In this document: positions 1-6,452 of the stretch, piece by piece
Layout: the number at the start of each line of letters is the position of its first letter
Position numbering within the stretch: position 1 is the stretch's first letter
Assembly: GCF_016907895.1 (NCBI RefSeq)
Contig: NZ_JAFBCV010000007.1
Location: 153,661 to 217,660 of the forward strand
Source: Shouchella xiaoxiensis
Lineage (GTDB): Bacteria > Bacillota > Bacilli > Bacillales > Bacillaceae_D
Direction of reading: 5' to 3'
Length of the DNA: 64,000 nucleotides
Position numbers and translations under genes: made by a program
Notes under the pieces: model-generated
What the model was told of the DNA's origin: nothing
The model's input: only the letters and a program-made list of their open reading frames with translations
Database searches by the model: none

Positions 1-2
1 TG

Positions 3-659
3 GAAAAAGAAATACGGGAAACGGGCCTCGGCTTACGTGGGACGTTGCGTCTAGGAGCTGTCAAATCATGTTTTGCTTACCTTCCTGAACGAATGAAAAA
101 ATTCCATAAACGTTATCCAAATGTTTCTTTTTCTCTACGACAGGGAGACAGTTACTTAATTAGCGAGCTCGTAAAAGCACGAGAAGTTGAAATTGGGCTC
201 ATTCGCATGCCTCTTAACCTAGATAATTTTGACTACTATCACTTAGTAAAAGAACCTTATGTTGTTGTTTATCCATCGTCATTTCAACAGTTTGCCGCTC
301 CATCCATTGATTTAACCGAACTTGCCACCACTCCTTTGCTTTTACTCCACCGCATAAGCGGTACAGGTCAATATGAACAAATTATAGAAGCTTTTACGAA
401 TAAAGGGCTTCATCCACAAATCCTTTGTGAATGTCCAGATGTTTCTATGCTTCTATCACTTGTATCAAGCGGTCTTGGGGTTACAATCGTGCCAAAATCG
501 ACTTTACTTGCTTTCCAACCCCCTCATACTTCAGTCACAGCAATTAGACAAACTCAACTAGAAACAGAGTCTGCATTTATTTGGTTAAGGGACCGTTACT
601 TATCAAAAGCTGCTCTTCGCTTCATTGAAAGCTGTATTCAAAATAATGAATCCCCATAA
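3..659 (+). CDS. LysR-family regulator, 3' part
   Basis: The reading frame is open from the left edge and continues upstream, so the DNA-binding N-terminus is outside the window. What remains is the effector-binding domain of a LysR-type regulator: the first strand (LRLGAVKSCFAYLPERM), the central hinge, and the typical SLVSSGLGVTIVPKS segment before the C-terminus. It runs in the same direction as the hpa genes, 24 bp ahead of them. It may therefore control aromatic catabolism, but the rest of the cluster is not visible and this is inference. The family call is firm; the effector is unknown. Confidence 0.85.
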   Translation, partial: EKEIRETGLGLRGTLRLGAVKSCFAYLPERMKKFHKRYPNVSFSLRQGDSYLISELVKAREVEIGLIRMPLNLDNFDYYHLVKEPYVVVYPSSFQQFAAPSIDLTELATTPLLLLHRISGTGQYEQIIEAFTNKGLHPQILCECPDVSMLLSLVSSGLGVTIVPKSTLLAFQPPHTSVTAIRQTQLETESAFIWLRDRYLSKAALRFIESCIQNNESP

Positions 660-683
660 TAAATAACTAAAGGAGGTTTTTAT

Positions 684-1421
684 GTGACACGGATAACTGG
701 TAATTATAACGGAAAACAATTTCATGGTATGCGGAGCGCATTCGCGACAGATCGTAACTATGATTGCCCCATAACAGGTACAATTTACGGTTGTTTGCTA
801 AATGAAGTAAATGCGCTAAAAGCTAACGCTCCTCGTTTTACTGAAAAACCCTATATAGCTCCACCTCTGGCACCCATCCTTTACATAAAACCGGAGAATA
901 CAAAGGCGGGTCACGGAGCAGAAGTAACGCTACCACCTTCTGCAAGTCATGTTCATGTCGGTGCTACCCTAGGGGTTATCATTGGCAAAACAGCTTCTTC
1001 TGTCAAAATCGAGGATGCGCTTCATTACGTTTCTGGCTATACCATTGTCAGCGATCTTTCCCTACCTCACGATTCTTTTTTTCGCCCTGCCGTTAAATAC
1101 CGCGCACTTGATGGATTTAATCCAGCTGGACCTTGGATCGTCAACAAAGATGCAGTCAGCGACCCAAATAACCTGTTGATTGTAACAACTATTAATAACG
1201 AACAAACAGCTACATTCCATACATCTCAGCTTGTCCGTTCTGTCGAACAGCTCATTAGCGAAGTAACTGAATTCATGACGCTGCAACAAGGTGACTGTTT
1301 ACTAGTTGGTACACCAAGCGAGCTGCCTCTGGCAAAACAAAGCGATCAAATTGACATTTATATTGCAGAAATTGGACAGTTAAATCATGCTATTGCAGCT
1401 GAAAAAAAGGAGGCTGGCTAA
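684..1421 (+). CDS. hpaG1: HpaG1-like FAH-family subunit of OPET decarboxylase/HHDD isomerase
   Basis: Fumarylacetoacetate hydrolase-family protein of 245 aa, matching the N-terminal half of the enterobacterial two-domain HpaG. HpaG acts late in homoprotocatechuate meta-cleavage as decarboxylase and isomerase. GTG start with AGGAGG 7-8 nt upstream; the ORF ends in a TAATG overlap with the next gene, implying translational coupling. The segment HVGATLGVIIGK aligns with YECELGVVIGK of the downstream paralogue, so both acidic metal ligands are replaced. This copy may be structural or substrate-binding rather than catalytic (inference). Confidence 0.8.
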   Translation: MTRITGNYNGKQFHGMRSAFATDRNYDCPITGTIYGCLLNEVNALKANAPRFTEKPYIAPPLAPILYIKPENTKAGHGAEVTLPPSASHVHVGATLGVIIGKTASSVKIEDALHYVSGYTIVSDLSLPHDSFFRPAVKYRALDGFNPAGPWIVNKDAVSDPNNLLIVTTINNEQTATFHTSQLVRSVEQLISEVTEFMTLQQGDCLLVGTPSELPLAKQSDQIDIYIAEIGQLNHAIAAEKKEAG

Positions 1422-2215
1422 TGAGAACAGCACGTGTCGCAGCAAACGGTGTTGTCCAGCAGGCCGTTTCTTTACCCGATGGAACATTGCAGTTAGAAAA
1501 CGGGCAATTGCTCAAAGAGACAGATGTCGTATTTTTGCCTCCTGTTAAGCCACGAACTGTCTTTGTACTTGGATTAAACTACGCTGATCATGCTGGTGAG
1601 CTTTCTTTTAAAGCGCCAGAAGAGCCACTTGTCTTCTTAAAAGGACCGAATACGTTTGTTGGACATCGATCTCTTACCTACCGACCTGACTCAGCTCAGC
1701 AGATGCATTATGAATGCGAACTTGGCGTTGTCATTGGAAAAACGGGCAAACACATTAAGCGAGAAGACGCGTATCACTATGTCAAAGGCTATACAATAGC
1801 CAATGATTACGCCATTCGAGATTATCTGGAAAACTATTATCGACCTAATTTACGTGTAAAAAACCGTGATACATGCACACCGATTGGTCCTTATCTTGTT
1901 GATGCTGAAGCTATTGACGATCCTATGAATCTCGCATTAAGAACGTACGTAAATGGCGAATTAAAACAAGAAGGCAACACATGTGACATGATTTTTGACA
2001 TCCCTTTTTTAATTGAATACTTAAGCTCTTTCATGACGTTAAGCCCAAACGACATCATTTTAACTGGCACGCCAAAAGGACTAGCAAATGTGTTCGCTGG
2101 AGACGAGGTCATAACCGAAATTCAGCAAATTGGTAGGTTGGTGAATACGATCGCCGGAGATGAAACGTTTACGCCAAAAAAAGGAGCAGATCGTCATGCC
2201 TCATATCATCGTTGA
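1421..2215 (+). CDS. hpaG2: HpaG2-like 5-oxopent-3-ene-1,2,5-tricarboxylate decarboxylase / HHDD isomerase
   Basis: FAH-family enzyme of 264 aa with the full metal site pattern (YECELGVVIGK, acidic ligands present) and the C-terminal LTGTPKGLANVFAGDEV segment typical of the family. Corresponds to the C-terminal half of HpaG and is probably the catalytic partner of the preceding gene. In the homoprotocatechuate pathway it decarboxylates and isomerises the ring-fission product towards 2-oxohept-3-enedioate. ATG start, strong AAGGAGG upstream, 1-bp overlap with hpaG1 and 20-bp overlap with hpaF. Confidence 0.85.
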   Translation: MRTARVAANGVVQQAVSLPDGTLQLENGQLLKETDVVFLPPVKPRTVFVLGLNYADHAGELSFKAPEEPLVFLKGPNTFVGHRSLTYRPDSAQQMHYECELGVVIGKTGKHIKREDAYHYVKGYTIANDYAIRDYLENYYRPNLRVKNRDTCTPIGPYLVDAEAIDDPMNLALRTYVNGELKQEGNTCDMIFDIPFLIEYLSSFMTLSPNDIILTGTPKGLANVFAGDEVITEIQQIGRLVNTIAGDETFTPKKGADRHASYHR

Positions 2216-2582
2216 GTACACGAATAATTTAGTTGCAGATATAAACGTCAATCAATTACTCCCGTCCCTTCACGAGGTGTTCCTTGCTCAACCAGAAACC
2301 TTCCCTATCGGTGGTATCCGTTCAAGAGCCATTGCCTTGGAACACTACTATGTGGCGGATGGGGCAGACAGCAACGACGCTTTTGTCCATCTTACTTTGA
2401 AGATTGGAGCAGGACGAACAAAAACAGAAAAAGATCACACTTGCACTGCTTTATTTGCCGTTTTAACAGACCACTTCTCTAAGACTTTTACGCAAAGATC
2501 CCTTGCTCTTTCCCTTGAACTCTATGAATTTGGAACGGACGGTACATTAAAGAAAAATACCATTCATGAACGCTATCGCTAG
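2196..2582 (+). CDS. hpaF: 5-carboxymethyl-2-hydroxymuconate delta-isomerase
   Basis: 128 aa. Begins MPHIIVEYTNN, so after Met removal Pro-1 is the catalytic base of the tautomerase/CHMI family. The remainder (GGIRSRAIALEHYYVADG, RTKTEKD) matches CHMI. The frame is open upstream, but ATG 2196 is chosen because it gives the conserved Pro-1 and sits 9 nt after AAGGAG (2181-2186). It isomerises 5-carboxymethyl-2-hydroxymuconate in homoprotocatechuate degradation. Last gene of the visible operon, followed by a hairpin. The dehydrogenase, dioxygenase and hydratase genes are not in the window. Confidence 0.88.
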   Translation: MPHIIVEYTNNLVADINVNQLLPSLHEVFLAQPETFPIGGIRSRAIALEHYYVADGADSNDAFVHLTLKIGAGRTKTEKDHTCTALFAVLTDHFSKTFTQRSLALSLELYEFGTDGTLKKNTIHERYR

Positions 2583-2600
2583 GTTTTCAAGGCAGTCTTA

Positions 2601-2627
2601 AAAGCGTACTCTAAATGAGTACGCTTT
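2601..2627. terminator. Hairpin between hpaF and the convergent small ORF
   Basis: Perfect 11-bp inverted repeat (AAAGCGTACTC, 5-nt loop, GAGTACGCTTT) in the short gap between convergent genes. The T-run is better on the minus side, so it probably serves both transcripts. Confidence 0.65.
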
Positions 2628-2655
2628 ACATGTATTCAACTTGATGGAAGTACGA

Positions 2656-2850
2656 TTAAGCAGTCCACCCAGGCTGATACGTATAAATGATTGCGCCGAA
2701 ATGTTGTGCATTCCCACGAAAATCTTTGATGTCGTCTTGACTAATCAATGTTTCTCTGAAGACTGGAAAATCTTCTTTTGCCACTTTATATTGATCCAAC
2801 TCTTTGTTTCTTAATTGTTGTATGATCTGTTCAGCCTGTTCTTTATCCAT
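2656..2850 (-). CDS. Small hypothetical protein (64 aa)
   Basis: Starts MDKEQAEQIIQQLRN; this Met is preferred to one 7 codons upstream because AAAGGAG lies 8 nt before it. Soluble and charged with a helical N-terminus, ending with an aromatic stretch (HFGAIIYTYQPGW). No cysteine, membrane segment or motif that I recognise. Similar short proteins occur in bacilli, but I cannot name the family. It stands alone between two hairpins. Confidence 0.55.
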   Translation of the reverse strand: MDKEQAEQIIQQLRNKELDQYKVAKEDFPVFRETLISQDDIKDFRGNAQHFGAIIYTYQPGWTA

Positions 2851-2901
2851 CGTTTGAACTCCTTTAAACAACGTTCTTTTTATCTATTATGCCAAAAATA
2901 A

Positions 2902-2927
2902 AACGAGCAAGGAAGCCCTCGCTCGTT
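2902..2927 (-). terminator. Terminator after fdhA
   Basis: On the minus strand an inverted repeat with arms ACGAGC/GCTCGT and an imperfect inner stem is followed by TTTTATTTTT, 18 nt after the fdhA stop. Confidence 0.75.
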
Positions 2928-2944
2928 AAGATGCTAACCTATTT

Positions 2945-4159
2945 TTAATTCAACACACCATGAGGGTCAATGACAAACTTCTTCGCAGCCCCGCCATCAA
3001 AATCATTGTACCCAGCAGGCGCTTCATCAAGAGAAATCACCGTCGCATTAACCGCCTTAGCGATTTGCGCTTTATCGGACATGATTAACTTCATTAACTG
3101 GCGATTATACTGCATAGCGGGTGTTTGTCCAGTAACAAAGGTATGTGCTTTCGCCCAACCTTGTCCAAAACGAACTTTAAGTGAACCCACCTTAGCGTCT
3201 TCATCAGATGCTCCGGGATCTTCCGTCACATACAAGCCTGGTATTCCAAGCCTTCCTCCCGCTTGTGTGACTTCCATAATCGCATTTAACACAGCAGCAG
3301 GTTGTTCGCTACCGCCTTCTCCATGACCTGTGGCCTCGAAACCAACGGCATCGACAGCAGCATCGACTTCTGGAACTCCTAGAATTTGCTCGATTTGTTC
3401 ACCAAGTCGATCATGTTTTGCTAGATTAACTGTTTCACAACCAAAGCTCCTTGCTTGTTGCAAACGCTCTTCGTTCAGGTCACCAACTATGACGGTTGAT
3501 GCCCCGAGCAACTGAGCCGAATGAGCAGCGGCAAGACCAACTGGGCCTGCCCCAGCTACATAGACAGTCGAACCAATTCCTACGCCAGCTGTATATGCTC
3601 CGTGAAACCCTGTTGGAAAAATATCAGATAACATCGTTAAATCAAGTATCTTCTCCATTGCTTTTTCTTTATTTGGAAACTTGAGTAGCTGGAAATCAGC
3701 ATACGGAACCATGACATATTCCGACTGACCACCGACCCAGCCGCCCATATCTACGTATCCGTAGGCTGAACCTGGGCGCTCCGGATTTACGTTTGTACAG
3801 ATATGCGTTTTTCTCTCTTGGCACATCACACAACGACCGCAGGCAATGTTAAATGGCACAGACACCAAATCACCTTTTTGAATAAATTCAACGTCGCGCC
3901 CAACCTCAATTACTTCGCCTGTAATCTCATGACCGAGCACTAGACCTTCAGGAGCAGTTGTCCGCCCCCGCACCATATGCTGATCGCTCCCACATATATT
4001 TGTTGTAAGCACTTTCAGAATAACACCATGTTCACATTTTCTTCCTACGTTTGCAGCAGGTACTCCTGGACCGTCTTTTAAGACAAGATCTGGGTATTCA
4101 ATATCCTGTATTTCGACACCTTTTTTACCCATGTAGACAACACCACGATTTCCGACCAC
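2945..4159 (-). CDS. fdhA: Glutathione-independent formaldehyde dehydrogenase (Zn-dependent)
   Basis: 404 aa medium-chain Zn alcohol dehydrogenase. It closely follows the Pseudomonas-type NAD-dependent formaldehyde dehydrogenase/dismutase: N-terminus GNRGVVYMGKKGVEIQD, catalytic-zinc region ICGSDQHMVRGRTTAPEG and GLVLGHEITGEV, structural-zinc cluster CGRCVMCQERKTHIC, and NAD fold GAGPVGLAAAHSAQ. The insertion region YGYVDMGGWVGGQSEYV is characteristic of this subfamily. It oxidises formaldehyde to formate without glutathione. GTG start 8 nt after GAGGAGG. Downstream of and probably co-transcribed with the GlcG-like gene, 78 bp apart. Confidence 0.88.
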   Translation of the reverse strand: MVGNRGVVYMGKKGVEIQDIEYPDLVLKDGPGVPAANVGRKCEHGVILKVLTTNICGSDQHMVRGRTTAPEGLVLGHEITGEVIEVGRDVEFIQKGDLVSVPFNIACGRCVMCQERKTHICTNVNPERPGSAYGYVDMGGWVGGQSEYVMVPYADFQLLKFPNKEKAMEKILDLTMLSDIFPTGFHGAYTAGVGIGSTVYVAGAGPVGLAAAHSAQLLGASTVIVGDLNEERLQQARSFGCETVNLAKHDRLGEQIEQILGVPEVDAAVDAVGFEATGHGEGGSEQPAAVLNAIMEVTQAGGRLGIPGLYVTEDPGASDEDAKVGSLKVRFGQGWAKAHTFVTGQTPAMQYNRQLMKLIMSDKAQIAKAVNATVISLDEAPAGYNDFDGGAAKKFVIDPHGVLN

Positions 4160-4237
4160 GCTGATTCCTCCTCGTAAAGATTTATTTAATCCATTCGGTA
4201 TAAATGAGTGGTTTTCAAATTCGTTTGTAGCTGACGC

Positions 4238-4669
4238 CTATCTCATCTTTTCAACTTGTTGTGTAAATAGTTCTGCCCCTGCTTCAGCAACTCGAATATC
4301 GTTTTCAACCGAACTACCGCTCACGCCAATCGCGCCAACAATGCCATTCTCATTCTCTAACGGAATACCTCCACCAAACACAACAATTCGTCCATTGTTC
4401 GTTGTATTCAATCCAAAAAGTTCTGAATGCGGTGTTGTAGCTTCAGCTAAATCAGCCGTTTTCGTTTTTAAAGCGACCGCCGTCCATGCTTTGTTCTCAG
4501 CAATATCGATACTTGCAAGCCATGCATCATCCATTCGATGCGAAGCAATTAAATTTCCACCGTCATCAACAATTGTAATAACCATTTGTACACCGATTCG
4601 TTCAGCCTCTTCTTCGGCACGTGCGATTAGTTCTTTTGCTACTTCTAAACCGAGCTTCATTAATCCCAT
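4238..4669 (-). CDS. GlcG/HbpS-type (PduO C-terminal-like) protein
   Basis: 143 aa, one DUF336-type domain: N-terminal helix (AKELIARAEEEAERIG), VITIVDDGGNLIASHRMDDAW, and the Gly-rich GRIVVFGGGIPLENENGIVGAIGVSG. Members include GlcG of glycolate loci, haem-binding HbpS and corrinoid-binding PduO C-termini; the ligand here is unknown. The start may be ATG 4669 (GAGGAG only 2 nt away) or ATG 4660, which is better spaced. Located directly upstream of fdhA, suggesting a shared C1 or small-aldehyde role (inference). Confidence 0.8.
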   Translation of the reverse strand: MGLMKLGLEVAKELIARAEEEAERIGVQMVITIVDDGGNLIASHRMDDAWLASIDIAENKAWTAVALKTKTADLAEATTPHSELFGLNTTNNGRIVVFGGGIPLENENGIVGAIGVSGSSVENDIRVAEAGAELFTQQVEKMR

Positions 4670-4774
4670 TCTCCTCTCATTTAATAGAATTGAAGGAATA
4701 ATCCTATTCTTCTATTACCTTGTCACTGTTTTTCAAACGCACAATTCCATTTTTTTTGATAAATTCACACTAAA

Positions 4775-4802
4775 AACCCGTCATGATTTTTCATGACGGG
4801 TT
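4775..4802 (-). terminator. Terminator after the Ltp-repeat gene
   Basis: Strong stem CCCGTCATGA / TCATGACGGG with a short T-rich loop, followed on the minus strand by TTTTT. Located 13 bp after the stop of the minus-strand gene. Confidence 0.85.
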
Positions 4803-4814
4803 AACACTTTCTAT

Positions 4815-5696
4815 TTAAAGTCCTACAGCATCAACAGCTGCTGTTGCATCAGCTTGAGAAAAGCCTTCAAAAATTAACTGATCAATTAACCCTGATCGAG
4901 AGAATGATGAGTAATCGAGATAGTCTTGTGCCATTATTACAGCTTGTTCTGGCCAGTCAACATGTATTGTCTCTACCCCATAAGTTGCATCTTCACTACT
5001 GAATCCTTCAAATTCTAGTTGATCAACTAATCCGCTTTTTGAAAACGCCGAGTATTGGATGTAGCTCTCAGCTGTTAACACTGCCTGTTCTGACCAATCC
5101 ACCTCAATTGCTTCTACAGCATATGTAGCATCCGCTGTATTAAACCCTTCGAATTCTAGCTGGTCAATTAACCCGCTTTTTGAAAACGCGGAATAGTCCA
5201 AGTAGCTCAGAGACATTGCAATTGCCTGCTGTTGTGATGCCGTAGCTGCATTTGCTTCTTCCTCGGCTTTACGCTCTGCCTCTTCCTCTGCCTGCTTCTC
5301 CGCTTCTTCTTCGGCTTTACGCTCTGCCTCTTCCTCTGCCTGCTTCTCCGCTTCTTCTTCGGCTTTACGCTCTGCCTCTTCTTCTGCCTGCTTCTTCGCT
5401 TCTTCCTCGGCTTTACGTTCTGCCTTTTCTTCAGCTAAGTTCTCTGCCTCATGATCAGAACCTTCTTTTGCTTCTCCATTAGAACTTGTAACTGCAGCAG
5501 CTTCATCTTCTACTGGATCGGCCGTCACTCCAAACAAAACTAAAAACAAAATCATCCCAATAACAGATAATGTCATCGCTTTCCCTCTACTTCTTCGCTC
5601 GTTTGGAAGCCACCAGAGCGCAAGCTGAGGTTTAATTAATCCAACTATAAATAAAACCATCGATAAGATAAATAAAAGAAAAAACAAATCGTTCAT
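4815..5696 (-). CDS. Membrane protein with charged coiled coil and three Ltp repeats
   Basis: About 293 aa starting MNDLFFLLFILSMV; this ATG is preferred over one 5 codons upstream, which lies inside its GGGGAGG ribosome site. Order: two N-terminal membrane segments (about residues 3-20 and 42-60), a highly charged Glu/Lys/Arg/Ala coiled coil built on an AERKAEEEAEKQAEEE unit, then three about 48-residue copies of the host-cell-surface lipoprotein (Ltp, PF07553) unit YSxFSxSGLIDQLxFEGF. Ltp-domain proteins are known from phage superinfection exclusion and Gram-positive surfaces. The ligand here is unknown. The coiled coil should hold the repeats away from the membrane. Confidence 0.8.
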   Translation of the reverse strand: MNDLFFLLFILSMVLFIVGLIKPQLALWWLPNERRSRGKAMTLSVIGMILFLVLFGVTADPVEDEAAAVTSSNGEAKEGSDHEAENLAEEKAERKAEEEAKKQAEEEAERKAEEEAEKQAEEEAERKAEEEAEKQAEEEAERKAEEEANAATASQQQAIAMSLSYLDYSAFSKSGLIDQLEFEGFNTADATYAVEAIEVDWSEQAVLTAESYIQYSAFSKSGLVDQLEFEGFSSEDATYGVETIHVDWPEQAVIMAQDYLDYSSFSRSGLIDQLIFEGFSQADATAAVDAVGL

Positions 5697-6097
5697 ATGT
5701 TTCCTCCCCATGTTTTATGTATTTTTGGGTTTTAAAAATAACGTATAACGCATCAACTAGATAAAATGAACTAGGTTAATTGTACGAAATTTTTATCTTA
5801 AAACAAAGCATTTTTTTATGCATGTTGATACAGTGAAAGCCATTCATACTGTCGCACGTTCTTTTATTCAAATGATGGAATAAAAATTTGTTTACTTGAC
5901 GTTAATTTTCCCAATAATTCCATCATCCCAGAAGGAGTATATCGCTTATTTACTATAATATTCTCTATTTTTTACTTTAATCTATGAAAAAAAGAGACAA
6001 TAGACTGCTATTTTTCCCAACACAGAATAGATTGATTATTCTATTAAAAACTGCTATGTTTGAAATGTAAAAACTACTAATAATTAGGAGGCATTAC
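5697..6097. promoter_or_regulatory. 400-bp intergenic region with a candidate promoter
   Basis: No gene seen. AT-rich region between divergent genes. The best sigma-A-like element on the plus strand is TTGATT (6032-6037), a 17-bp spacer and TATGTT (6055-6060), 38 bp ahead of the secreted-protein gene, which has a good TTAGGAGG site. The promoter of the Ltp-repeat gene must lie in the left part, but I see no convincing match. Confidence 0.4.
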
Positions 6098-6415
6098 ATG
6101 AAAACAGTAAAAATGAGTATGGTGACGATTATGGCGGTTCTAGCGATGGTTGTTTTCCCACAAGGGGACATGCAGGCTGCTCCGCAACAAGCAGGTACAA
6201 ATGCGCAGGTTGATAGAGATGTGACGATTCAAAATAGTAGAGTTGTAACGGTTCAGCGTTTTTATTCTAGCAACCAATCAATTCCTAATACCATTCGTTA
6301 TAACCAAGGAGGATATTCTGGTACACTCCAACGAGTTAGTACGAACAGTGAATTTGGTGGTCACACTGTTACTTACAGAGGAACTGTGTACTGCTCTGGC
6401 ACTTGTCCAATTTAA
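6098..6415 (+). CDS. Small secreted protein
   Basis: 105 aa. N-terminal signal peptide (MKTVKMSMVTIMAVLAMVVF, cleavage likely near MQAAPQQ), then an about 80-residue mature protein with IPNTIRYNQGGYSGTL, a Tyr/Gly pattern I recall from short repeats in Gram-positive extracellular proteins. Ends with a two-cysteine YCSGTCPI tail that could form a disulfide. Monocistronic, strong ribosome site TAGGAGG, followed by a terminator. Function unknown. Confidence 0.7.
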   Translation: MKTVKMSMVTIMAVLAMVVFPQGDMQAAPQQAGTNAQVDRDVTIQNSRVVTVQRFYSSNQSIPNTIRYNQGGYSGTLQRVSTNSEFGGHTVTYRGTVYCSGTCPI

Positions 6416-6420
6416 ACAAC

Positions 6421-6452
6421 AAACACCCAGTTGCCTCGTCAACTGGGTGTTT
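6421..6452. terminator. Bidirectional terminator
   Basis: Near-perfect stem AAACACCCAGTTG / CAACTGGGTGTTT with a 6-nt loop between the convergent secreted-protein and helicase genes. It overlaps the last codons of the helicase gene. Confidence 0.85.

Noticed and set aside
4815..5480. CRISPR-like repeat region
   Set aside because: The repetition is in-frame codon repetition of a coiled coil and of Ltp units, with no spacers. No CRISPR array was seen anywhere in the window.
5252..5482. Plus-strand Leu/Pro-rich ORF opposite the coiled coil
   Set aside because: It is the complement of the repetitive Glu/Ala codons, with no ribosome site or independent support.
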